Source: Streptomyces sp. NBRC 110028
Lineage (GTDB): Bacteria; Actinomycetota; Actinomycetes; Streptomycetales; Streptomycetaceae
NCBI RefSeq assembly: GCF_001417735.1
Contig: NZ_BBUZ01000033.1
Span: 62,001-126,000, forward strand
Direction of reading: 5' to 3'
Length of the DNA stretch: 64,000 nt
Every line of letters begins with the position of its first letter. Position 1 is the first letter of the stretch. The notes below the pieces were generated by a model. The model worked only from the letters and a program-made list of their open reading frames with translations, made no database searches and had not been told where the DNA came from. The translations under genes and the position numbers were made by a program. Of the stretch, positions 26,307-35,670 are shown in pieces.

Positions 26307-26507
26307 GATGAGGGCTCCCGAACTGAAGAACGCCGCGACCGCGAGGAGCACAAAGAGCGTTGCCCAATTCATGGCGAAACAGGGTAGGGCGAACAGGCCT
26401 GCCAGAAGAACGCTGCCGCTCCCTATCGCACCCCAGGTCATTACCCACCGGTGCCCGGCCCGGTCCCGGAACGTGTGCTTCTCGGCCTCCGCGATGGGTA
26501 GGATCAC
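26283..26507 (-). pseudogene. Small membrane-protein ORF truncated by the IS scar
   Basis: On the minus strand a short ORF reads MILPIAEAEKHTFRDRAGHR from GTG 26507. Two hydrophobic segments follow (WGAIGSGSVLLAGLFALPCF and a WATLFVLLAVAAFF stretch). The hydrophobic pattern is that of a real small membrane protein. Its last residues are encoded inside the IS5-like fragment, so the natural C-terminus is probably lost. No clear ribosome site supports the start. Confidence 0.4.
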
Positions 26508-26577
26508 GCCGCACGCTGAGCGGGCGGTTCGAACCGCGCCGCGCACGGCACAGATCGAAACATCGGGGGAGCACGGC

Positions 26578-27573
26578 ATGAGTACGAACGGCAATGGTTA
26601 CTGGGATCCGACGGGCGGACCCGGACCCGGTCCCGGTCCCGGTGGACAGCCGGGCCCAGGTCCCGGCCATCAGCCCTACCCCGGGGCCGGACACCCCTCG
26701 TACCCCGGCGGTCCCGGCGTGGGTCCCTACCCGCCGCAGCCCGCGCCCGTGCCGCCGCAGGGGTACCCGCGGCATCCGCACGGCGGTGGCTTGCAGCCGC
26801 CGTTCCCGCGCCCGCCGCTGACGCGCAGCCAACGGATCCTCAAGTGCGTCTACAACCCGTTCTACGCCGCCCAGCGGGCCTTCCGCCCCTCGCGCCCGGA
26901 CGCCGTCGAGGACCTGACGGTACGCAAGATCCAGATGTGGCGGACCGGGCTCGGCATCGCCGCCTGGCTCGTGCTGGTCATGTCGTACAAGCCGGTCGAC
27001 ACCGCCAAGGGCGTCGAGACCGTCGCGGGCGACAAGTTCAACCAGAGCTGGATCAGCACACTCGTCCTCGTGTGCGCCTTCCCGTTCATGATCGCCCTGT
27101 TCGCGTTCGCCGCGCAGGGTGCGCTGCGCGGGCTCTACCTGCGTCGGTCCCTGAAGTCCTTCGGGGCGGTGGCGGCTCTGATGGGGGCCATGGCCACGTT
27201 CCCCCTCGCCGTCGCGCCCGACCCGGAGACCGCCGGCTTCCGTGACGCCATCGGGACCCCCGGCATGGTCGTCGTCATCACCCTCTGCACGTGGTCGCTG
27301 GGCTTCGCCCTGTACGGGATCGCACTCTGCCTCATGCACGTGTTCCGCACCGCCGACATCCACGCGGTGCTGCCGCCGATCCTCGCCACCTTGCTGGTGT
27401 GGGTGATGGCCGCCCTCGACGTGATCAACAACGAGAACGCCGAGGTTCCCGTCCTTGCCCGGATCGTGTTCCTGCTCGGCGCTCCGGTGTCGGTGACGGT
27501 GTTGTCGTGCTGGGAACTGTACCGGCTGCGGAAATACCACAACCTGACCGTGCGACAGGCCCTCGGCCGCTAG
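26578..27573 (+). CDS. Pro/Gly-rich integral membrane protein of unknown function
   Basis: The 331-residue protein has a low-complexity N-terminus (about residues 8-75) of Gly-Pro repeats (GPGPGPGG, YPGG, PPQGYP). About six transmembrane helices follow between residues 120 and 320. The short cytoplasmic C-terminus ends LYRLRKYHNLTVRQALGR. The ATG at 26578 has GGGGGA 7 bases upstream; the longer in-frame ORF starts inside the upstream scar. Proline-rich tails on Streptomyces membrane proteins often serve in protein interaction, but no specific family is recognised. Confidence 0.8.
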   Translation: MSTNGNGYWDPTGGPGPGPGPGGQPGPGPGHQPYPGAGHPSYPGGPGVGPYPPQPAPVPPQGYPRHPHGGGLQPPFPRPPLTRSQRILKCVYNPFYAAQRAFRPSRPDAVEDLTVRKIQMWRTGLGIAAWLVLVMSYKPVDTAKGVETVAGDKFNQSWISTLVLVCAFPFMIALFAFAAQGALRGLYLRRSLKSFGAVAALMGAMATFPLAVAPDPETAGFRDAIGTPGMVVVITLCTWSLGFALYGIALCLMHVFRTADIHAVLPPILATLLVWVMAALDVINNENAEVPVLARIVFLLGAPVSVTVLSCWELYRLRKYHNLTVRQALGR

Positions 27574-27615
27574 GTCATCTCTGCGTCGCTAAAGCTCGCA
27601 CAGATAGGTGTGGGG

Positions 27616-27912
27616 TCATGGTCGTCGGGTGGGGCGGTCGTCCCAGCGGTCGCGGGTGACGGCGAGCTGTCCGCCCCGGGCCGGTGCCGGGCGGCCTTCG
27701 CCGTGGCCGAGTTCCTCCCAGGCCGCCACCGCGTCCAGGACCGCGTGCCTGTCACGCGCTTGCTCCGCCGCCCAGGCAAACGCCTGGGCGGCGCCGAAGG
27801 AGCCGTCGACGCCCACGACAATCCGCCGCTGTGCCGCCAGCTGCCGATCAGCCACCTCCTCCACGGCGGGAGCCAGGCCTGCGGTACTCGCGGCGAGACG
27901 CTGATTCGTCAC
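27616..27912 (-). pseudogene. Truncated universal stress protein
   Basis: The N-terminal 60 residues hold a UspA beta1-alpha1 unit (RRIVVGVDGSFGAAQAFAWA followed by AEQARDR). Sequence past WEELGHGEG is charged and non-homologous. The ATP-binding GxxGxxG(S/T) loop and C-terminal strands of a USP (usually 140-290 residues) are missing. It begins with GTG 27912, 37 bases after the phosphoketolase stop, so it was probably the second gene of that operon before truncation. Confidence 0.6.
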
Positions 27913-27949
27913 GGCCTTGTCCGTCCCCTTTGCGGGGCCCGTTCGGCGG

Positions 27950-30313
27950 TCAGCCGGTCCAGGTCCAGTCGGCGACCTCGGGTAGGTCGGTGCCGTGCTC
28001 GCGGATCCAGGCGTGGTGGCGCAGCCGGGTGTCCTCCATCTGCTGCCGCAGCGACGCGGCGCGTACGGCGAGGCCGGGGACGCGGTCGATGGCGTCCATG
28101 ACGAGCCGGTAGCGGTCGAGGTCGTTGCGGACGACCATGTCGAAGGGCGTGGTCGTGGTGCCGATCTCCTTGTATCCGCGTACGTGGAGGTTCGGGTGCC
28201 CCGCTCGGCGGTAGGCGAGCCGGTGGATCAGCCACGGGTAGCCGTGGTAGGCGAAGATGACCGGCTTGTCCCGGGTGAACAGGGCGTCGAAATCGGCGTC
28301 CTTCATACCGTGCGGGTGTTCCTCGTGGGGCAGCAGCCGGGCCAGGTCGACCACGTTGACCACGCGCACCATCAGGTCGGGCAGGTGGCGGCGGATCAGC
28401 TGGGCAGCGGCCAGGATCTCCTGGGTGGGCACGTCCCCGGCCGCGGCGAGGACGATGTCGGGCTCACGGCTGCCGTCCTCGGTGCCCGCCCACTCCCAGA
28501 TCCCGGCGCCGCGGGCACAGTGGGCGCGGGCCTGGTCGAGGGTCAGCCAGTCGAAGCAGGGCTGCTTGCCGGCGACCACCACGTTGACGTAATCGCGGCT
28601 GTCCAGGACGTGGTCGGCGACCGACAGCAAGGTGTTGGTGTCCGGCGGCAGGTAGACCCGGACGACCTCGGGTGCCTTGTTGAGGACGTGGTCGACGAAG
28701 CCGGGGTCCTGATGGGAGAAACCGTTGTGGTCCTGCCGCCACACGTGCGAGGTGAGAAGGTAGTTCAGCGAGGCGATCGGCGCGCGCCAGGGCAGTCGGC
28801 GGGTGGTGCGCAGCCATTTGATGTGCTGGTTGACCATGGAGTCGACGATGTGGACGAACGCCTCGTAGCAGGAGAACATGCCGTGCCGGCCGGTGAGGAG
28901 GTAGCCCTCGAGCCAGCCCTGGCAGGTGTGTTCGGAGAGGATCTCCATGACCCGGCCGTGCCGGTCCAGATGCTCGTCGACGTCGAGAGTCTTGGCCTGC
29001 CACGCCTTGCCGGTGGCGCCGTAGACGGCCTGGAGCCGGTTGGAGGCGGTCTCGTCGGGGCCGACCAGCCGGAAGTCACGGCGCTCGGTGGTGTCCTCCA
29101 TGACCTGCTCCAGCAGGCCGCCGAGGACTCGCGTCGGCTCGTGCAGGGTCACTCCTGGCTTGTCGACGTCGATCGCGTACCGCTCCAGCGGCGGCACCGG
29201 CAGATCGCGCAACCTGAGCCCACCGTTGGCGTGTGGGGTGGCACCGAGCCTGCGGTGTCCTTCGGGTACGCAGTCGAGCACCTGGGCGGTGGGGCGGCCG
29301 TGGTCGTCGAACAGCTCTTCCGGACGGTACGAGCGCAGCCACGCCTCCAGTTGGCGCAGGTGCTCGGGATGGTCGCGGACGGCGGACAGCGGGACCTGGT
29401 GGGCGCGCCAGGTGCCCTCGACCGGGAGGCCGTCGACTTCGGCGGGCCCGGTCCATCCCTTGGGGGTGCGCAGCACGATCACCGGCCAGTGCGGCCGTTC
29501 GACCACGCCCTCCTCGCGTGCGGCGTGCTGGATGAGCGCGATGCGGTCCAGCGCGGTGTCCATGGCCTCGGCCATGGCGCGGTGGACGGTCATGGGGTCG
29601 TCGCCGGTGACGTGGATCGGCTCGTGGCCGTAGCCGTGCAGCAGGTCGTCCAGCTCGGGTCCGTGCAAGCGGGCGAGCACCGCCGGATTGGCGATCTTGT
29701 AGCCGTTCAGGTGCAGGATCGGCAGGACGGCGCCGTCGTGCACCGGGTCCAGGAACTTGTTGGAGTGCCAGGAGGCGGCCAGCGGTCCGGTCTCCGCCTC
29801 GCCGTCGCCGATGACGCAGGCCACCAGCAGGTCCGGATTGTCGAACGCGGCACCGTAGGCGTGCGAGAGAGCGTAGCCCAGCTCGCCGCCCTCGTGGATC
29901 GAACCGGGCGTCTCGGGCGCCACATGGCTCGGCACACCGCCGGGGAAGGAGAACTGCTTGAACAGCCGCCCCATACCCGCCGCATCCCGGCTGACGTTCG
30001 GGTAGGTCTCGGAGTACGTGCCCTCCAGCCACGAGTTGGCCAGCACGGCTGGGCCGCCGTGGCCGGGGCCCCACATGCACAGGGCGTCCTGGCCGCGGGC
30101 CCTGATGACCCGGTTGAGGTGGGTGTGGACCAGGTTCAGGCCCGGTGAGGTGCCCCAGTGCCCGAGCAGCCGGGGCTTGATGTGCTCCGGACGCAGGGGC
30201 TCGGTGAGCAGCGGGTTGTCCATCAGGTAGATCTGTCCGACCGCCAGGTAGTTCGCGGCCCGCCAGTGGGCGTCCAGCGCCCGCAGCTCCTCGTCGGTGG
30301 GAACGGTCGGCAT
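27950..30313 (-). CDS. xfp: Xylulose-5-phosphate/fructose-6-phosphate phosphoketolase
   Basis: This 787-residue TPP enzyme cleaves sugar phosphates with inorganic phosphate to acetyl phosphate plus an aldose phosphate. Family segments seen in order are GHWGTSPGLNLVHTHLNR, GPGHGGPAVLANSWLEGTY, the TPP-Mg motif GDGEAETGPLA with its downstream Asn (LHLNGYKI), and the C-terminal VVNVVDL and HGYPWLIHRL. The ATG at 30313 has GGAGG 7 bases upstream. The length is full. A candidate operator at 30398-30411 lies about 85 bases upstream. Acetyl phosphate formation fits the low-oxygen metabolism suggested by the neighbouring genes. Confidence 0.94.
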   Translation of the reverse strand: MPTVPTDEELRALDAHWRAANYLAVGQIYLMDNPLLTEPLRPEHIKPRLLGHWGTSPGLNLVHTHLNRVIRARGQDALCMWGPGHGGPAVLANSWLEGTYSETYPNVSRDAAGMGRLFKQFSFPGGVPSHVAPETPGSIHEGGELGYALSHAYGAAFDNPDLLVACVIGDGEAETGPLAASWHSNKFLDPVHDGAVLPILHLNGYKIANPAVLARLHGPELDDLLHGYGHEPIHVTGDDPMTVHRAMAEAMDTALDRIALIQHAAREEGVVERPHWPVIVLRTPKGWTGPAEVDGLPVEGTWRAHQVPLSAVRDHPEHLRQLEAWLRSYRPEELFDDHGRPTAQVLDCVPEGHRRLGATPHANGGLRLRDLPVPPLERYAIDVDKPGVTLHEPTRVLGGLLEQVMEDTTERRDFRLVGPDETASNRLQAVYGATGKAWQAKTLDVDEHLDRHGRVMEILSEHTCQGWLEGYLLTGRHGMFSCYEAFVHIVDSMVNQHIKWLRTTRRLPWRAPIASLNYLLTSHVWRQDHNGFSHQDPGFVDHVLNKAPEVVRVYLPPDTNTLLSVADHVLDSRDYVNVVVAGKQPCFDWLTLDQARAHCARGAGIWEWAGTEDGSREPDIVLAAAGDVPTQEILAAAQLIRRHLPDLMVRVVNVVDLARLLPHEEHPHGMKDADFDALFTRDKPVIFAYHGYPWLIHRLAYRRAGHPNLHVRGYKEIGTTTTPFDMVVRNDLDRYRLVMDAIDRVPGLAVRAASLRQQMEDTRLRHHAWIREHGTDLPEVADWTWTG

Positions 30314-30397
30314 GGTCTGTCCTCCGGTCGTGTCGGCGTCACCACCAGTCTGTGCGCGGCCGGTCACACACGGGTAGGGCCGTGCGGGTGAGCGGCA

Positions 30398-30411
30398 GGG
30401 CCGTTCGGTCC
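30398..30411. promoter_or_regulatory. Candidate DevR-type operator (GGGCCGTTCGGTCC)
   Basis: This site has one mismatch to the recurring GGGCCGnnCGGCCC palindrome of the region. It lies 85 bases upstream of the phosphoketolase start and 180 bases upstream of the divergent response-regulator pseudogene. Confidence 0.5.
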
Positions 30412-30591
30412 CGTCCGCCGGTGTTCGTTCCGGGCGGGTTCAGTGAGAGTGACGCAGTCAGTGCGCCGCAGCCCGGGGCAGCGCGTGGGCCCTCCTACCG
30501 AGGACTGAAGGATCGCGAAGGCGAACGGCCCCTGTTCGGATACTGGCGCGTCACACACAGCAGCAGGGAACACAGGATGAGGAGCATCTGA

Positions 30592-31122
<531 letters not shown>

Positions 31123-31531
31123 GCCCACCGCCGCCTACGAACGCGGTTTCGAATCCTCTGGGCGCCATGGCGCGCCTGATGCCGTTTCGTCCCGACCGGC
31201 GCCCGACTGCCCGAACGCGAGAGCCCCGATCTGCGCCTGCCGGCGCGCGATCCGACGTCGGGCACGGGCCACGTCCAGATGGTCGGTTGCGGCTTTCGCC
31301 CCCGGTATCAGGGGACGCGGGCGGGGCCAGGCTCACCGGGACGGTGGCATGCCGGTAGGGCCACACGGCCCCGGTTCATCCTCATTCCTGGGCCTGACCG
31401 GCCTGACCTGCGCAGCCGTTCGTCCTCGATCGCGTCGCCCGGGGCGCCGAGGGGGCCGATCGGCTGGTAAACGAATTGCAGATGCGATGCCTGAGCCGCA
31501 CGCCCCGTCGTCTGCACTTCTGAGGAGACCC
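31123..31531. promoter_or_regulatory. Upstream region of the flavohaemoprotein gene with a candidate operator
   Basis: Some 400 bases hold no recognisable gene. GGGCCGATCGGCTG at 31453-31466 matches the regional palindrome, with its right arm one base off in the last CC. It lies about 66 bases upstream of the flavohaemoprotein start, a typical position for an activator such as DevR. No other structure was noted. Confidence 0.5.
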
Positions 31532-32737
31532 ATGCTTTCCCTCGAGTCCGCCACCGTCGTCCGCGCCACCCTGCCCACCGTCGGCGGAGCCCTTGACGAG
31601 ATCACGACTCGCTTCTACGGCACGATGTTCGCGGAACAGCCAGAACTGCTGGACGGGTTGTTCAACCGCGGCAACCAGGCCAGCGGTGAGCAACGCAAGG
31701 CGCTGGCCGGTTCCATCGCCGCCTTCGCCCGGGCGCTGCTCGCCGACCCCGACGCCCGCCCGGACGCACTGCTGTCCCGGATCGCCCACAAGCACGCGGC
31801 ACTCGGCGTGACCGAGGACCAGTACACGATCGTCCACAAATATCTGTTCGGCGCCATCGCCGATGTCCTCGGAGACACGGTCACTCCGGAAGTCGCCGCC
31901 GCCTGGGACGAGGTGTACTGGCTGATGGCCGGCGCGCTCATCGCCCAGGAGGCCCGCCTGTACCAGGAGGCCGGCGTCGACCCGCGCGGCCCCTGGCGGC
32001 AGTGGGCCGTCGTCGAGCGCCGGGAGGAGACCCCCGACGTCGTGTCCTTTGTGCTGTACCCTGCCGACGACGAACCCGTACCGCCCGCCAAGGCCGGCCA
32101 GTACGTCAGTGTCCGGGTCCGCATGCCCGACGGCGTACACCAGCTGCGCCAGTACAGCCTGTCCGGCGCCCCCTGTCAGAAGATGCGCCGCATCACGGTC
32201 AAACGGGTCGCGAGCGTGGCCGAGGCCCCTGAGGGCGAGGTGTCCCATCACCTGCACCGCACCGTCCAGGCCGGCGACGAACTCACCCTGTCGGCCCCAT
32301 TCGGCGACGTGGTCCTCGACGATTCCGACGCGCCGCTGGTGCTGGTGTCGGCCGGCATCGGATGCACCCCGATGGCCGGCATGCTCGAGCACCTCGCCGC
32401 CACCGGCTCCACCCGACGGGTCTGGGTCCTGCATGCCGACCGCTCCCCGGCCGACCACGCCCTGCGCGACGATGTCCGTCGTCTGGTGAGCCGGCTGCCG
32501 GACGCTCGTGCGGAGTTCTGGTACGAGCGGGACACTGACGGTGAACCCGGCGCCCGCAGCGGCCTGATGGACGTGCACGGACTGGCCCTGCCGACCGACG
32601 CCGACGTGTACCTGTGCGGCTCGCTGTCCTTCATGCGCGCGGTCCGCACCCAGCTCCTCCAGTCCGGCGTCCCCGCCCGCCGTATCCGCTACGAGGTCTT
32701 CGGCCCCGACCTCTGGCTGGCCCACGAGGAGGGCTGA
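31532..32737 (+). CDS. hmp: Flavohaemoprotein (nitric oxide dioxygenase)
   Basis: This 401-residue protein has an N-terminal globin domain (about 1-145) and a ferredoxin-NADP-reductase-type module. The globin part has the proximal-His region IAHKHAALGVTEDQYTIVH. The FAD domain shows RQYSLSGAP, and the NAD domain shows SAGIGCTPM and CGSLSFM. It converts NO and O2 to nitrate using NAD(P)H. The ATG at 31532 has GAGGAG 5 bases upstream; the longer ORF upstream is non-homologous. Its place among DevR-type sites fits NO or hypoxia control, as reported for hmpA in S. coelicolor. Confidence 0.93.
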   Translation: MLSLESATVVRATLPTVGGALDEITTRFYGTMFAEQPELLDGLFNRGNQASGEQRKALAGSIAAFARALLADPDARPDALLSRIAHKHAALGVTEDQYTIVHKYLFGAIADVLGDTVTPEVAAAWDEVYWLMAGALIAQEARLYQEAGVDPRGPWRQWAVVERREETPDVVSFVLYPADDEPVPPAKAGQYVSVRVRMPDGVHQLRQYSLSGAPCQKMRRITVKRVASVAEAPEGEVSHHLHRTVQAGDELTLSAPFGDVVLDDSDAPLVLVSAGIGCTPMAGMLEHLAATGSTRRVWVLHADRSPADHALRDDVRRLVSRLPDARAEFWYERDTDGEPGARSGLMDVHGLALPTDADVYLCGSLSFMRAVRTQLLQSGVPARRIRYEVFGPDLWLAHEEG

Positions 32738-33082
32738 CACCGAGCGCCATGCCCCCGTAGGCCGAACGGCTCACCCCCGACGGCCGGTACGTCAGATCGA
32801 CTGGATCGCCGGGCCGAAGGCCGGAGGCCGGGCGGCCCGTCGTCACCGATGCGGGAGTACCGCAGGCTGGGAGCCGAAGCCGGCCCGCAGCGGTCAGGCA
32901 GACTGCACCAGGCGCTGGAGTGACCGGACCTCAGGTGGGTGCTTGGACGACCCGGACGAGGGTCGCGCTCCCGTACAAGATGTTGATCCGCCTCTAAGTA
33001 CGGGCCGCAAGGGTCCGCCATGCCGCGGAGCCCGGCCCGGGACGTGCTGGACGGTGCTCCGGAGTCGGACACCGGCGACTGA
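32738..33082. other. Gene-free stretch between convergent genes
   Basis: No ORF here has family resemblance. Two imperfect GGCCG/CGGCC palindromes occur (around 32759-32772 and 32811-32824). As this lies between convergent 3' ends, they are more likely terminator hairpins than operators. Confidence 0.4.
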
Positions 33083-34813
33083 TCATGCCGTTTGGGTGAG
33101 TGGCACGCGCCACACCAGACGGGTGCCCCCGTCCGGCGGGATCTCGACCGTCATCTCGCCGCCGAATTCCAGGGCCCGTTCCTCCAGGTTACGCAGTCCG
33201 CTGCGGCGGCCGCCTTCGGGGACGCCCACGCCGTTGTCCGCGACGGTCACGGTGAGGGTGCCGGAGGCGACCACGAGCGCGATGTCGGCCGTCGTGGCGT
33301 GGGCGTGCCGCGCCACGTTCGACAGCGCCTCGGCCAGGACGGCGGCGGCGTGGTCCGCGACCGCGGACGGTACGTCGGTGTCGACCAGGCCTTCCATACG
33401 CAGTGCCGGGGTGAAGCCCAGCGTGCCCACGGCTTCCTCGACCGCCCGCGCCGTGCGGACCCGCAGACCCTGCTCGGCCGCTCCCGTCTCCCGGATCCGC
33501 AGGCCGAAGATCGTCGACCGGATAATCTTGATCGTCTCGTCGAGGTCGTCGACGGCGCGCAACAGCCGATCACCCGCCTCCGGGTGATCGACGAAGCGGA
33601 CCGCGCTCTGCAGTGTCATCCCGGTGGCGAACAGCCGCTGGATCGCCAGGTCGTGGAGGTCTCGGGCGATGCGGTCCCGGTCCTCCAGCAGCGCGAGGTG
33701 CTCGGCCGTGCGCCGCCGTTCGGCCAGTTCCATCGCCAGCGCCGCCTGTCCGGCGAAGGCCTGCAGCGGCGCCGTCTCCGCCTCGGTGAAGGCCGCCCGC
33801 CGTTCGGCGCGCGCCAGCAGCAGCACACCCCGCGCCCCGCCGCGCCCGGTGACCATGGGGACCGCCACCGCCGGCCCGAGCCCTGCCCACCGAGGCGGAC
33901 CCGCGGTGACACGCACGTCGCAGCCGATGTCGACGCTGGTGATGGGCTCACCGGCCGTCGCCGCAGCTCCGACGAAAGAGCCCTGCCGGGGCAGCACCAG
34001 ACCGCGGTGGATGTCGGCGTCGGTGCCCGAGGCGATCGCCACGCTCAGGCTGCCGTCCTCCTCCACCGGCAGCGCCAGGGCGCCGAGGTCCGCCGACAGG
34101 ATCCGGCGCGCGTGATCGACGATCAGCTCCAGCACTCGCATCTCGTCGGCACCGGACAGCAGGCTGGCGGTGATCTCCGCGTTGGCCTCCAGCCAGCGCT
34201 GCCGGTGACGGGCCTCCTCGTAAAGCCGGGCGTTCTCGATCGCGACACCGGCCGCGACGGCCAGGGTGGACAGCACGGCCTCGTCCTCGCCGTCGAACTC
34301 CCCGCCGCCCCGCTTCTCGGTGAGGTAGATGTTCCCGAAGACCTCGTCGCGGACCCGGATCGGCACGCCGAGGAAGGTGTTCATCGGCGGGTGGTTCTTC
34401 GGGAAGCCGTACGAGGCCGGGTGGTCGGCCAGCTCGGGCAGCCGCAGCGGCTCCGGCTTCCGGATCAGTTCGCCCAGGATCCCGTGGCCGGACGGCAGCG
34501 GACCGATGGCCTCGATGTGCTCCTCACTGAGCCCCACCGGCAAGAACTGCGACAACTTCCCGTCGCCGCCGATGACCCCCAGCGCGCCGTACTCGGCGTC
34601 GACCAGTACCACGGCGGCCTCGACGATCCGCCGCAGTACCCCTGGAAGATCCAGCTCCCGACCGACCGAGAGCACCGCTTCCAGCAGGCTGTGCACCCGG
34701 TCCCGGGTGCCGCGCACCGCGTCGATCCGGACCTGCAACTCCTCCAGCAACTCGTCCAACTGCAAGCGCGGCAGCCGCTCCCCGGCACCGGCGCTCATGC
34801 CACCCCCACCCAC
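33083..34813 (-). CDS. GAF-domain sensor histidine kinase, DevS/DosT-like
   Basis: The 576-residue cytoplasmic kinase has two GAF domains (about 55-200 and 225-375), a HisKA_3 dimerisation region and a C-terminal HATPase. The phospho-acceptor motif is DRIARDLHDLAIQRLFATGM. The N, G1 and G2 boxes (EALSNVARHA, DNGVGVP, GLRNLEERA) are intact. GAF-A keeps His141 in the NHPPM motif, which aligns with the haem-ligating His149 of mycobacterial DevS. It is therefore probably a haem-based O2/NO/CO sensor. GTG 34813 has AGGAGG nearby; ATG 34798 is an alternative. No intact partner is adjacent; the regulator at 44853-45545 is the likely cognate. Confidence 0.9.
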   Translation of the reverse strand: MGGGGMSAGAGERLPRLQLDELLEELQVRIDAVRGTRDRVHSLLEAVLSVGRELDLPGVLRRIVEAAVVLVDAEYGALGVIGGDGKLSQFLPVGLSEEHIEAIGPLPSGHGILGELIRKPEPLRLPELADHPASYGFPKNHPPMNTFLGVPIRVRDEVFGNIYLTEKRGGGEFDGEDEAVLSTLAVAAGVAIENARLYEEARHRQRWLEANAEITASLLSGADEMRVLELIVDHARRILSADLGALALPVEEDGSLSVAIASGTDADIHRGLVLPRQGSFVGAAATAGEPITSVDIGCDVRVTAGPPRWAGLGPAVAVPMVTGRGGARGVLLLARAERRAAFTEAETAPLQAFAGQAALAMELAERRRTAEHLALLEDRDRIARDLHDLAIQRLFATGMTLQSAVRFVDHPEAGDRLLRAVDDLDETIKIIRSTIFGLRIRETGAAEQGLRVRTARAVEEAVGTLGFTPALRMEGLVDTDVPSAVADHAAAVLAEALSNVARHAHATTADIALVVASGTLTVTVADNGVGVPEGGRRSGLRNLEERALEFGGEMTVEIPPDGGTRLVWRVPLTQTA

Positions 34814-34910
34814 TGGCCCCTCCTTCTGTCGCGCCTCCGCATCCGCGGATACTCAACGCGTCAACGGTAGCCGCTGGAGTCCCACCCGTTGCCGTGGTCG
34901 CGTGCCTCGA

Positions 34911-35190
34911 CCATGCTCGCTGTCGACTTCTTCCACATCGACCGCGCCCTCACCCTGCGACGGGTGTACGTGTTCTTCGCGATCGAGATCAACACCCGCT
35001 ACGTGCACATCCTGAACACCACGTCCCATCCCGACGGCCCCTGGACCACCCAGCAGGCATTCAGTTCATGATCCGGGACCGGGACGGGAAGTTCTCCGAC
35101 CTCTTCGATGCCGTCCTCAAGGACGCGGGGATCGGCATCGTGCTCAGCGGCATCCAGATACCGAGGTTGAACTCGGTCACGGAGCGCTGG
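34911..35190 (+). pseudogene. IS transposase (rve/DDE integrase core) remnant
   Basis: The first frame reads LAVDFFHIDRALTLRRVYVF and continues to TQQA, then a second frame gives FMIRDRDGKFSDLFDAVLKD and NSVTERW. These are the first and second acidic blocks of an rve-type transposase of the kind common in Streptomyces. The ends and about two-thirds of the protein are missing, and the two blocks are out of frame. It sits precisely where the neighbouring sensor-kinase fragment loses homology, so the element or its deletion truncated that gene. Confidence 0.75.
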
Positions 35191-35262
35191 GCCCTTCTGC
35201 GAAGAGTTGACCACCGCCGGTCGCCGTCGGGCAGCCCGTTCGACGGCAACCGGCCAGACCAG

Positions 35263-35670
35263 GCCGAGGAAGCTGGTCATCGGCGGGTGCCCGGACGGGA
35301 AACCCGAAGACGAGGGATGCTGCGCCAGGTCGGCCAGACGCAACGGCTCCGGGTGGCGGATCAGCAGCCCCAGGATGCCCTCGCCGCGCGGGTAGTGACC
35401 GATCCGCGCGATGGTCTCCTCGTCGATGCCGACGGTGAGGAACTGCTTGATCGAGCCTTCCTCACCCAGCACGCCGAGCGCGCCGTACTTCGCGTCGACC
35501 AGACTGACGGCGGACTCCACGATGCGCTGCAGCACCACCTCCAGCTCCAGATCGGAACCGATCGCGAGCACCGCGTCCAGCAGTGTGTGGACGCGGTCGT
35601 GCGCCGACCGCACCTGCGCCACCTGCCGCTGCAGGCCGTCCAGTAGCTCATCCAGCCGCAACTGAGGCAA
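35263..35670 (-). pseudogene. N-terminal fragment of a second GAF sensor kinase
   Basis: A 136-residue stretch (LRLDELLDGLQRQVAQVRSA onward) closely parallels the first GAF domain of the intact kinase at 33083-34813. It includes the haem-ligand context GHPPMTSFLG, where homology stops at the IS remnant. Second GAF, histidine and ATPase domains are absent. The apparent start is TTG 35670 without a good ribosome site. It is directly fused, out of frame, to the 3' end of the acyl-CoA synthetase pseudogene upstream. Tandem DevS-like kinases once existed here. Confidence 0.8.

Noticed and set aside
26610..26760. GGTCCCGG/GGACCCGG-rich tandem pattern
   Set aside because: It encodes the Gly-Pro-rich tail of the membrane protein at 26578. 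It is low-complexity coding sequence and not a CRISPR or operator array.
27995..30148. 717-codon plus-strand ORF opposite the phosphoketolase
   Set aside because: It is the antisense shadow of xfp. It is Val/Asp/Arg-rich with no domain, and the opposite strand encodes a full phosphoketolase.
32759..32824. GGCCGAACGGCTC and GGGCCGAAGGCCGG as further DevR-type operators
   Set aside because: They match the consensus poorly and lie between convergent gene ends, where terminator hairpins are more likely.
33092..34870. 592-codon plus-strand ORF opposite the GAF histidine kinase
   Set aside because: It is an antisense shadow with no recognisable motif.
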